Made by a program: the position numbers and the translations under genes. Under the pieces are notes generated by a model. That model made no database searches. It was not told where the DNA came from and saw only the letters and a list, made by a program, of their open reading frames with translations. From Kribbella rubisoli (GTDB lineage: Bacteria > Actinomycetota > Actinomycetes > Propionibacteriales > Kribbellaceae), in contig NZ_SHKR01000012.1 in NCBI RefSeq assembly GCF_004217145.1, positions 620,001-684,000 of the forward strand: a stretch of DNA of 64,000 nt. The letters run 5' to 3'. The first letter of the stretch is position 1; each line of letters opens with the position of its first letter. Below, in pieces: positions 35,871 to 44,478 of the stretch.

Positions 35871-36641
35871 TCAGCCGCCGGTCGCGAGCTTCTTCAGGAC
35901 CGTGAACCAGGAGTCCATGTCCGGGTTGATCTCGGTCATCGGCTTGTCGCCGACGGTCACCATCTTGCGATCGCCCAGCGGCTTCTTCAGCTTGAACGGG
36001 GTCAGCGAGGCGTTGCTGTCCGGCGGGCACGGGGTGTCGACGTCGACGAACACCAGCACCTTGTCGTCCTGCTCCTCGACCCGCAGATCGCCGGCGCAGG
36101 ACAGGCCCGTCCCGATCACCATGTCGTACTCGTCGTACTTCGGGGCGTTCTGGATCCACTTCAGGTAGTGCGGCTTCTTGCCCTTGATCAGCTGGTAGTA
36201 CTGCACGGGCTGCGGGGTCTTCTCCGAGCTGGGGCCTTTGCCGTCGCCGAGGAACGTGCCGAAGACCATGTCGACGCACGGGTCCTTCGTGTCCGGGCCG
36301 TCGGTCGCGCCGAACGCCTTCGCGGCCTTGTAGCAGCCGACCGCCTCACGGTTGAACGAGATGTTGAAGCCGACCAGGATCAACGCGCCGACCACCAGCG
36401 CGATCGCGAGCATCCGGCGGCTCCTCAGCTGCTGCGGGCCGAGGACGCCGGCCGCGCGCCGGGCCTCCTCCGGAGTCGCGTCGGCGGGGATCGGAGCGGT
36501 GCGGAACAGGGCCATGATCGAGCTCGTCCACTGCGGATTGATCAGGGTCGGAATGGCATAGACCAGGATCAGCACCACGGCCACGACGACGGCGGGGAGC
36601 AGCGACCAGTAATTTCGCACGGCAGCAAGATACGGGCCCAT
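35871..36641 (-). CDS. Membrane protein with two helices and a soluble domain, unknown
   Basis: 256 aa. First helix LLPAVVVAVVLILVYAIPTL, second helix RMLAIALVVGALILVGFNI, then an outer domain of about 150 residues with four Cys (VGCYKAAK, DPCVDM, LSCAGD, TPCPPD) that could form two disulphides. No known family. Convergent with the MFS gene and divergent from iclR. Confidence 0.7.
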   Translation of the reverse strand: MGPYLAAVRNYWSLLPAVVVAVVLILVYAIPTLINPQWTSSIMALFRTAPIPADATPEEARRAAGVLGPQQLRSRRMLAIALVVGALILVGFNISFNREAVGCYKAAKAFGATDGPDTKDPCVDMVFGTFLGDGKGPSSEKTPQPVQYYQLIKGKKPHYLKWIQNAPKYDEYDMVIGTGLSCAGDLRVEEQDDKVLVFVDVDTPCPPDSNASLTPFKLKKPLGDRKMVTVGDKPMTEINPDMDSWFTVLKKLATGG

Positions 36642-36675
36642 CGGTCCGCGACCGAATAACGGATACCCTTGCAAC

Positions 36676-37320
36676 GTGCCCGCCGAGACCTCGCAGACGC
36701 TCGACCGAGGACTGACCGTCCTCGAGTTGCTCGCGGACGCGCCGGACGGTCTGTCGATCACCGAACTGGCCGCCGCGCTCGGGGTCAGCCGGACCGTCGT
36801 GTACCGCCTGGTGAACACGCTCGAGCTGCATCGGCTGGTGCGTCGTGACAGCGAGGGGCGGGCTCGGCTCGGTCTCGCCGTACTGCACTACAGCCGTCGC
36901 GTGCAGCCGACGCTGCGTGACGCCGCCCTTCCGGTGCTGCGTTCGCTCGCCGAGGACACCGGCGCGACGGCGCACCTGACTGTCGCGGACGGCGAGGAGG
37001 CGCTCGCGATCGCAGTCATCGAGCCGAGCTGGACCGACTTCCACGTCTCGTACCGGATGGGCTCCCGCCACGCGCTGGACCAGGGCGCAGCCGGCAAAGC
37101 GATCCTCGCCGGGCGCCGCAAACCCGACCCCGCCGGCCGCCCGTTCGTCGTCACCTCAGGCGAACTCCAGGCAGGCGCCCAGGGCGTCTCCTCCCCGGTC
37201 CTCGGCGTCCCAGGCGTGGAAGCCTCGATCGGCGTCGTAGTTCTGGGCAAACTCGACCGGGACTTCGTCGGCCCCCGAGTAGCCCGAGCCGCAGTAGAAG
37301 TAGCCAAACGCCTCGCCTAG
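36676..37320 (+). CDS. IclR-family regulator
   Basis: 214 aa. HTH part QTLDRGLTVLELLADAPDG, LSITELAAALGVSRTVVYRL, VNTLELHRLVRRD; C-terminal ligand domain with GATAHLTVADGEEALAIAV and ALDQGAAGKAILAG. Slightly short for the family. A CGGATAC motif (AACGGATAC, 36658-36666) precedes it and recurs before hmgA at 50.6 kb, so control of homogentisate genes is conceivable. GTG start. Its stop overlaps the Lrp stop tail to tail. Confidence 0.88.
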   Translation: MPAETSQTLDRGLTVLELLADAPDGLSITELAAALGVSRTVVYRLVNTLELHRLVRRDSEGRARLGLAVLHYSRRVQPTLRDAALPVLRSLAEDTGATAHLTVADGEEALAIAVIEPSWTDFHVSYRMGSRHALDQGAAGKAILAGRRKPDPAGRPFVVTSGELQAGAQGVSSPVLGVPGVEASIGVVVLGKLDRDFVGPRVARAAVEVAKRLA

Positions 37321-37787
37321 TTCTTCGTCGCCGCTTCCACCAACGGGAGGACTCGATGGGGGATCTGTTCGGCCAACGCGATGACGGTGGAGGCACGCTG
37401 GATGCCTCGGACGATGACGACCTGGTCGATCACGCGCTGCAGGTCCGCGTTGGACCGGGCGACGATGCGGCACCACAGGTCCTCGGCGCCGGTGATCGTG
37501 TGGACCTCGAGTACTTCGGGGATCCGGGCCAGCGCCTCGGCGACCGTCGTGTGACCTGAGCCCTGCTCGATCTGCAAGGTCGCGAAGGCCGTCACCGGAT
37601 AGCCGATCGCGGTCGTGTCGATGTCAGGACCCCACCCGCGCACCACACCGTCGCGCTGCAACCGGTCCAGCCGCGCTTGCACAGTGCCCCGCGCGACCCC
37701 GAGCCGCCGCGATGCCTCGAGTATGCCGACCCGCGGCTCGGCCGCGAACAACCGCAGGATCCGGCTGTCCAGTTCGTCCACCGACAC
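37317..37787 (-). CDS. Lrp/AsnC-family regulator
   Basis: 156 aa. HTH: ELDSRILRLFAAEPRVGILE, ASRRLGVARGTVQARLDRLQ; C-terminal RAM domain: PVTAFATLQIEQGSG, VLEVHTITGAEDLWCRIVAR. RAM domains bind amino acids. Divergent from hppD, so it probably controls tyrosine breakdown in response to an aromatic amino acid. The stop lies in a shared CTAG with the IclR gene. Confidence 0.93.
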   Translation of the reverse strand: MSVDELDSRILRLFAAEPRVGILEASRRLGVARGTVQARLDRLQRDGVVRGWGPDIDTTAIGYPVTAFATLQIEQGSGHTTVAEALARIPEVLEVHTITGAEDLWCRIVARSNADLQRVIDQVVIVRGIQRASTVIALAEQIPHRVLPLVEAATKN

Positions 37788-37825
37788 CAGGCACCTCCGG
37801 GGAGATAGTCAGCCTGACCAAATAG

Positions 37826-39142
<1,317 letters not shown>

Positions 39143-39247
39143 GCCCCGGGCGGCACGCCGAGAACCTTGCCGGATGCAACTGAACACGGCGTGTCGCCGT
39201 CCGATTACCGGAATGACTGTTGGGGCAAGCTCCGTTCGCGTAGTGTG

Positions 39248-39285
39248 CCTTCCTGAGTGGGCGTCGGGGCGTGCACTCAGGAAGG
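39248..39285. promoter_or_regulatory. Hairpin sequestering the ribosome site of the 157-aa gene
   Basis: CCTTCCTGAGTG (39248-39259) and CACTCAGGAAGG (39274-39285) are perfect 12-bp complements with a 14-nt loop. The right arm contains AGGAAGG, the ribosome site 8 nt before ATG 39294. If the transcript starts upstream of 39248, translation would need the stem to open. It could also be a DNA operator. Confidence 0.6.
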
Positions 39286-39293
39286 GTTTCGTC

Positions 39294-39767
39294 ATGAAGA
39301 CACTGGGCATTCTGCTCAGCACCGCAGGACTGGCCGGAGTCGGCGTGCTCACCTTCGCCGCCGCTGCGCCGGCCCAGGCGGCCGAAGCGGCCACCTGTTC
39401 AGGTGCGAGATCCATCGCGTCGGCGCCGATGCTGCGCGACCACAGACCACCGAGTTGGGGCACTGTCCGATTGGTCCGGGACAGCTGCTCGCAGTACTGG
39501 GCCGAGATCAGCATGGCGTCGCCGGTGGTGGCCAATGCGAAGGCCAACGCCTTCGTGGTGCAGTACGGCGGCGGTAACGACGGCCGGGTGCTTAGCTGCG
39601 ACAGCAGCGGCGGCAACGGATCGGTGATCGCGGGGCAGCGCACCTGCCGGACACCGAAGGTCAAGGGCGGCAGCGGAATCACGTTCGCCGCGATCGGCCG
39701 CGAGTACCACAACTACGGCGGCGGCTACGAGGAAATCTCGGAGAACGCCACCAAACGCACCCGCTGA
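39294..39767 (+). CDS. Small secreted protein, unknown
   Basis: 157 aa with a signal peptide (KTLGILLSTAGLAGVGVLTF, cut after AQA). The mature part has four Cys (ATCSG, DSCSQYW, LSCDSS, RTCRTP), probably two disulphides, and Gly/Ser-rich loops. It looks like small actinobacterial secreted proteins of unknown role. The leader has a hairpin over the ribosome site. Confidence 0.7.
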   Translation: MKTLGILLSTAGLAGVGVLTFAAAAPAQAAEAATCSGARSIASAPMLRDHRPPSWGTVRLVRDSCSQYWAEISMASPVVANAKANAFVVQYGGGNDGRVLSCDSSGGNGSVIAGQRTCRTPKVKGGSGITFAAIGREYHNYGGGYEEISENATKRTR

Positions 39768-39826
39768 CCTGATCCGGACACTGGGACGCTGCACGGTACC
39801 GCGCAGTAGTTATTAGGCTCGACGGT

Positions 39827-41203
39827 ATGAGTGACGTTGTCGAGCAGTTGCGTCAAGTCCTGCCGCCCGAAGCACTGGTGACCGATCCGGACCGGATGGA
39901 GAGCTACCGGTACGACCGGGCGATGTTCTGCCCGGCCGGGATGCCGCTTGCCGTCGTGCTGGCGCGGGAGACCGCGCACGTGCAGGCGGCGGTGCGGATC
40001 GCGGCCGAGGCCGGCGTACCGATCGTTCCGCAGGGCGCGCGGTCCGGCCTGTCCGGCGCCGCCAACGCGCTCGACGGCTGCATCGTCATCTCGCTGGAGA
40101 AGATGGACAAGATCCTGGCCATAGAGCCGGTCGATCGGTACGTCGTCACCCAGCCGGGCGTGTACAACGCCGTACTGTCGCGTGCCGTGGCCGAGCAGGG
40201 ACTGTTCTATCCGCCGGACCCGTCGAGCTGGGAGTTCTGCTCGATCGGCGGCAACCTGTCCACGAACTCGGGCGGCCTGTGCTGCGTCAAGTACGGCGTG
40301 ACCACGGACTACGTGCTGGGTCTGGAGGTCGTGCTCGCGGACGGACGGATCCTGCGGACCGGCCGGAAGACCGTCAAGGGCGTCGCGGGGTACGACCTCG
40401 CCAAGCTGATCGTCGGCAGCGAGGGCACGCTCGGCATCATCACCGAGGCGACCCTCGCGCTGCGGCCGCAGGCGGCGAAGCCGAAGACGATGGCAGCACT
40501 GTTCGGCTCCGGCGTCGAGGCAGGTAACGCGATCCTCGAGATCATCCGCAGCGGCGTGTCGCTCAGCCTGCTGGAGATCATGGACCGCACGACGATCCAG
40601 GCCGTCAACAAGTACAAGCGGATGGACCTGCCCGAAGAGGCGGCGGCGATGCTGATCGCGCAGTCCGATGCGGGCGGTGAGGCGGGCGCTTCCGACGTCG
40701 CCACGGTCGCGAAGCTGTGCCGCGACAACGGCGCTCTCGAGTGCATCGAGGCCGAGGACGACGCTGAGGGCGAGCTCCTCCTCGAAGGGCGTCGCGTCGC
40801 GCTCACCGCCCTGGAGGAGCTCGGTACGACGATGATCGACGACGTCGCCGTACCGCGGTCGCGGCTGGCGGAGTTCATCGGCCGGCTCGAGCAGCTGTCG
40901 GCGGAGCTGGACATCACCATCGGCGTACTCGGGCATGCCGGCGACGGCAACATGCATCCGACCGTGGTGTTCGATCAGACCGACCCGGACCAGGCCGAGC
41001 GGGCGCAGCAGGCGTTCGACCGGGTGATGGAGATCGGGCTCGAGCTCGGCGGCACGATCACCGGTGAGCACGGCGTCGGCGTACTCAAGCGCGCCTGGCT
41101 GGCCGAGGAAGTGGGGCCGGTTTCGCTCGACGTGCACCGGGCGATCAAGAAGGCGCTGGACCCGAAAAACCTGCTCAACCCCGGCAAGATCGTTGCCGAG
41201 TGA
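39827..41203 (+). CDS. GlcD-type FAD-linked oxidase
   Basis: 458 aa. N-terminal FAD-binding PCMH domain (VPIVPQGARSGLSGAANALD, IGGNLSTNSGGLCCVKYG, LIVGSEGTLGIITEATLAL) and C-terminal FAD-oxidase domain (GHAGDGNMHPT, TGEHGVGVLKRAWL, LNPGKI). The family oxidises glycolate, D-lactate or D-2-hydroxyglutarate to the keto acid. No GlcE/GlcF partner, so it is more like a single-subunit D-lactate/2-hydroxyacid dehydrogenase. Confidence 0.93.
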   Translation: MSDVVEQLRQVLPPEALVTDPDRMESYRYDRAMFCPAGMPLAVVLARETAHVQAAVRIAAEAGVPIVPQGARSGLSGAANALDGCIVISLEKMDKILAIEPVDRYVVTQPGVYNAVLSRAVAEQGLFYPPDPSSWEFCSIGGNLSTNSGGLCCVKYGVTTDYVLGLEVVLADGRILRTGRKTVKGVAGYDLAKLIVGSEGTLGIITEATLALRPQAAKPKTMAALFGSGVEAGNAILEIIRSGVSLSLLEIMDRTTIQAVNKYKRMDLPEEAAAMLIAQSDAGGEAGASDVATVAKLCRDNGALECIEAEDDAEGELLLEGRRVALTALEELGTTMIDDVAVPRSRLAEFIGRLEQLSAELDITIGVLGHAGDGNMHPTVVFDQTDPDQAERAQQAFDRVMEIGLELGGTITGEHGVGVLKRAWLAEEVGPVSLDVHRAIKKALDPKNLLNPGKIVAE

Positions 41204-41247
41204 GGCAGGTCGACGCTGTGACGCAACCGCAATAGAACTGTCGAGGC

Positions 41248-41273
41248 CATTCGACGTCCACGCCCGTCGAATG
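41248..41273. terminator. Inverted repeat between GlcD-type and CseA-like genes
   Basis: CATTCGACG (41248-41256), 8-nt spacer, CGTCGAATG (41265-41273): perfect 9-bp arms. It is 45 nt after the oxidase stop and 55 nt before the lipoprotein gene. Terminator or operator of the downstream operon. Confidence 0.5.
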
Positions 41274-41327
41274 TGACGTCCGGCCGACACTATGGAAGGT
41301 AGTTAGCTGAATTCGCGGGGGGACTGG

Positions 41328-41942
41328 ATGCAGGGTAGGAGGCGCCCGATGGGTCTGTGGCGCCGTACCGTGCTGCCCGCCGTCGCGGCCGTGGTCGCGA
41401 CCGCGGCGCTGTCGGCCTGTGCGAACGGCGGCGGCCTGCGGGTCGAGGGCCCCGAGTCCCCGCCGCCGTCGAGCCCGACGCCGTCCGTTGCCTCCGGCAC
41501 CACCCAGCCGCACCCGGAGAAGACTCCCGAGGTGGCCGTCGACCTGACCAAAGTCAGGGTGAGACTGCTCGCCGATCGGCACCTGTCCAGCTACGCGCGG
41601 ACAGTTCTTTCGAATTGCACCGTGATTTCGCGTTGCCTCAGCAGGGGTAAGACCGTTGATGTATTGCACAGCGGTACACCTCAGCAGATCGTTCTGATCC
41701 ACACCCTGGAGAAGTTCGTCTTCGGTATCTTCCTGATCGCGATCGAGCCCTCGGGCCCGCGACCGATCTGGAACCTGAACGTCGAGCAACCGACCGTGAA
41801 CGCCAGCCCCGAAGGGGACCTGGTGGTCGAGTCGAAGATCTTTACGATCAACGACCCGGTCTGCTGCCCGTCGGGCCGACGGGTCGAGGTCTACCGTTGG
41901 AACGGTCGGCAGATGATCAAGGTGAGCTCGACGGACCAGTAG
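41328..41942 (+). CDS. CseA-like lipoprotein
   Basis: 204 aa lipoprotein: basic start (MQGRRRPMGLWRR), hydrophobic core, lipobox ALSAC, then a Pro/Ser-rich linker and a beta-rich domain (VRVRLLADRHLSSYARTVLS, QIVLIHTLEKFVFGIFLIAI). Followed by an OmpR-type regulator and kinase, the order of cseA-cseB-cseC in Streptomyces, where the lipoprotein damps the envelope-stress response. Homology to CseA is inferred from order and type. Confidence 0.65.
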   Translation: MQGRRRPMGLWRRTVLPAVAAVVATAALSACANGGGLRVEGPESPPPSSPTPSVASGTTQPHPEKTPEVAVDLTKVRVRLLADRHLSSYARTVLSNCTVISRCLSRGKTVDVLHSGTPQQIVLIHTLEKFVFGIFLIAIEPSGPRPIWNLNVEQPTVNASPEGDLVVESKIFTINDPVCCPSGRRVEVYRWNGRQMIKVSSTDQ

Positions 41943-41957
41943 GGAGACTGAAGTTCG

Positions 41958-42656
41958 GTGGTACCGGAAGAACCGGCAGCGCGCATTCTCATGGTCGAGG
42001 ACGACGCGGTGATCCGTGAGGCGACCCAGTTGACCCTCGAGCGACACGGCTACGACGTCACCACGGCCGAAGACGGCCTGGAGGCGATCGAGCGATTCGA
42101 GAAGATCCACCCGGACGTCGTGATGCTCGACATCATGCTGCCCGGGCTGGACGGCATCTCGGTCTGCCGACGGGTCCGGGAGACCAGCACGGTCCCGATC
42201 GTGATGGTCTCCGCCCGCGGAGACGCGCTCGACGTCGTACTCGGTCTGGAAGCAGGCGCCGACGACTATGTGACCAAACCCTTCGACACCCAGGTGCTCG
42301 TGGCTCGGCTGCGGGCGGTGATGCGGCGAGCGGTGTCCGATCCGGAGCGCCCGGCGCCGGCGGCCGGTTCCGGCGTCGAGTCGTTCGGCGACCTCGAGCT
42401 GGACCGGGAAGCATTGGAGGTACGGCGCGGCGGCGCGACCGTGCAGCTGACGCCGACCGAGCTCAAGCTGCTGATCGAGTTCGCCAACAACCCCGGCGTC
42501 GTGCTCAGCCGATCGACCCTGCTGCAACGGGTCTGGGACTACGAGTGGGGCGGCGACGGCCGGCTGGTCGACGTACACCTGCAGCGGCTGCGGACCAAGA
42601 TCGGTGCCGACCGCATCGAAACCGTCCGCGGCTTCGGGTACAAGCTGCGGGCCTAG
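41958..42656 (+). CDS. OmpR-type response regulator, CseB-like
   Basis: 232 aa. Receiver: LMVEDDAVIR, phospho-Asp in VVMLDIMLPGLDG, MVSARGD, YVTKPF. C-terminal winged helix: LTPTELKLLIEFANNPGVVL and RLVDVHLQRLRTKIG, RGFGYKLR. Sits between the lipoprotein and the kinase; ends 3 nt before the kinase ATG. In Streptomyces CseB activates sigE; no sigE is next to it here. Confidence 0.92.
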   Translation: MVPEEPAARILMVEDDAVIREATQLTLERHGYDVTTAEDGLEAIERFEKIHPDVVMLDIMLPGLDGISVCRRVRETSTVPIVMVSARGDALDVVLGLEAGADDYVTKPFDTQVLVARLRAVMRRAVSDPERPAPAAGSGVESFGDLELDREALEVRRGGATVQLTPTELKLLIEFANNPGVVLSRSTLLQRVWDYEWGGDGRLVDVHLQRLRTKIGADRIETVRGFGYKLRA

Positions 42657-42659
42657 TTG

Positions 42660-43904
42660 ATGGGACTGCGCGGCAAGCTCGGTCTCATCTTCCTGCTGGT
42701 CTCCGCGCTCGCGATCCTCGTGCTGTGCGTTGCGGTCTACACCCAGGCCCAGTCGGCCCGGCTGGACCGCACGCGCAGTTTCGCGGACGAGCGGATCCAG
42801 CTCGCGGCGCAGAGCTACGACACCAACGACGTACCGGTGTTCGGGGCGAAGGTGGACGATCCGGAGCTGCCGCCGCAGCTGCGCGACGCCGTGCTCGAGG
42901 GCAAGCGGGCCACGTTCAAGACCGGGTCGCCGCACGCGAAGATGTGGGCGGCGGTCGCGGTCAAGGACGGCAAGATCCTCTCGATCGAGCAGGACTACGA
43001 GACCAGCGACGACTCGATGAAGGCCCTGCAGCAGGCGTTGCTGCTGGGCGGCATCGGCACGGTCGCGCTGGTCGCCTTGGTCAGCGTGATCCTGGCGGGC
43101 AGCCTGTCCAAGCGGATCGTTGCCGTGGCAGGTACGGCGCGGCGGATCGCGGCCGGCGACCTCGACGCGTCGGCGGCCGGAGCTGTTGGCAAAGGCAAGG
43201 ATGAGGTCCAGTCGCTGGCGACAGCGATCGACACGATGGCCAGCTCGCTCCGTGGTCAGCTCGAGGCAGAGCGCCGGTTCACCGCGGACGTGGCCCACGA
43301 TCTTCGTACGCCGGTGACCGGGCTGACCACTGCGGCCGAGCTACTTCCGCCGGGGCGACCGAGTGAGCTGGTCCGCGACCGGGCCAAGGTGCTGCGGCGT
43401 CTGGTTGAGGACCTGCTCGAGATCGCGCGGTTCGACTCGGGTGTCGAGCAGGCGGATCTGGAGCTGGTCGGTCTCGGCGCCTTCGTCGGATCGGCTGTTG
43501 CGCGGTTGCGGATGCAGCAGGCGCTGGCGCCGGACAGCGTGATGGTGCTCCTGCTCGGGCCGGACGAGACGGTATCGACCGACTCACGCCGAATCGAGCG
43601 GATCCTGGCCAACCTGATCGTCAACGGACTACGGCACGGCAAGCCGCCGGTCGAGGTGACGGTCAGCGGCCGGACCGTCGAGGTGGTTGACCACGGCAAC
43701 GGTTATCCGGAGGAGTTGATTGCCGAGGGCCCGCGTCGGTTCCGGTCCGGGATGGCCGAACGTGGTGTCGGGCACGGTCTCGGCCTGACGATCGCCGCCG
43801 GGCACGCGAAGGTTCTCGGCGCCGAGCTCACCTTCGGCGAGGCGCCGGGCGGCGGTGCGCTGGCACGACTCGTCCTGCCGGCCGGGCCTGAGACGCAGTC
43901 GTAA
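42660..43904 (+). CDS. Sensor histidine kinase, CseC-like
   Basis: 414 aa. Two membrane helices (LGLIFLLVSALAILVLCVAV; ALLLGGIGTVALVALVSVIL) enclose an outer sensor of about 90 residues. HAMP follows, then HisKA with FTADVAHDLRTPVTG and ATPase with ANLIVNGLRHG and GVGHGLGLTIAAGHAK. Partner of the preceding regulator; senses envelope damage by analogy. ATG 42660 used; TTG 42657 is adjacent. Confidence 0.92.
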   Translation: MGLRGKLGLIFLLVSALAILVLCVAVYTQAQSARLDRTRSFADERIQLAAQSYDTNDVPVFGAKVDDPELPPQLRDAVLEGKRATFKTGSPHAKMWAAVAVKDGKILSIEQDYETSDDSMKALQQALLLGGIGTVALVALVSVILAGSLSKRIVAVAGTARRIAAGDLDASAAGAVGKGKDEVQSLATAIDTMASSLRGQLEAERRFTADVAHDLRTPVTGLTTAAELLPPGRPSELVRDRAKVLRRLVEDLLEIARFDSGVEQADLELVGLGAFVGSAVARLRMQQALAPDSVMVLLLGPDETVSTDSRRIERILANLIVNGLRHGKPPVEVTVSGRTVEVVDHGNGYPEELIAEGPRRFRSGMAERGVGHGLGLTIAAGHAKVLGAELTFGEAPGGGALARLVLPAGPETQS

Positions 43905-43931
43905 CACAACCTTTCGCACGGCCACCGCGTC

Positions 43932-43964
43932 TTCCCCTCCGTAACACCAACAAAACGAGGGGAA
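43932..43964. promoter_or_regulatory. Hairpin over the ribosome site of the 137-aa secreted protein
   Basis: TTCCCCTC (43932-43939) and GAGGGGAA (43957-43964) pair perfectly over 8 bp with a 17-nt loop. The right arm holds GAGGGG, the likely ribosome site of ATG 43976. Like the element at 39248-39285 it could block translation. Confidence 0.45.
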
Positions 43965-43975
43965 ACCAGAACATC

Positions 43976-44389
43976 ATGCGTACTCAGTTCATTCGCCGTT
44001 CCGCCGCCGTCGTCGCCGGTCTCGCACTGGCCGGTGGGGGCCTCGGTATCGCCGGCGCCCTGCAGGCCGACGCCGCCACGACGTACACCAACGTCGCGAG
44101 CGCGTCGGTCGCGGCGAAGTCGATCACGATCAAGTCGGACAAGGCCACCGCGAAGGCGTGGGCGAAGATCTCGTTCACCGGCAAGGCCAGCGGCATCGCG
44201 AAGAACACCGTGGTCCAGGTGCAGCGGCTCGAGAACGGCAAGTGGGTCAACTTCCCGGCCACCACCAAGGTGACCAGCAAGGCCACCTACTCGGTGTGGG
44301 TGCAGAGCGGCCGCGTCGGCGTGAACAAGTTCCGCGTCGTGGCAGCCGGCACCGCTTCCGCAGCGGCCTCGGTGACCATCACCAAGTAG
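43976..44389 (+). CDS. Small secreted protein, unknown
   Basis: 137 aa with a twin-Arg-like start (FIRRSAAVVAGLALAGGGLG) and a signal peptide cut near ADA. Mature part is Lys/Ser/Ala/Val-rich with an Ig-like beta pattern (VQVQRLENGKWVNFPATTKV, KATYSVWVQSGRVGVNKFRV). It follows the kinase gene by 71 nt, so it may be a target of the system. A strong terminator follows. Confidence 0.7.
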   Translation: MRTQFIRRSAAVVAGLALAGGGLGIAGALQADAATTYTNVASASVAAKSITIKSDKATAKAWAKISFTGKASGIAKNTVVQVQRLENGKWVNFPATTKVTSKATYSVWVQSGRVGVNKFRVVAAGTASAAASVTITK

Positions 44390-44425
44390 TCCCGGGGGGA
44401 ACAGCTTCAGGGGAGCTGTGACAAG

Positions 44426-44471
44426 CAATGGGGACTGTGAACAAGCAATAGCCTGTTCACAGTCCCCATTG
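44426..44471. terminator. Bidirectional hairpin, 18-bp perfect stem
   Basis: CAATGGGGACTGTGAACA (44426-44443) pairs perfectly with 44454-44471 over a 10-nt loop. It lies between the convergent secreted-protein and GH101 genes. Confidence 0.85.
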
Positions 44472-44478
44472 GGTATCC

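Noticed and set aside
37317..37320. CTAG shared as the stop of two convergent genes
   Set aside because: Simple compact gene packing; also seen at 52517-52520 in similar form, no function implied.
41175..43298. 707-codon antisense frame across the Cse-like genes
   Set aside because: Opposes three genes with intact motifs.
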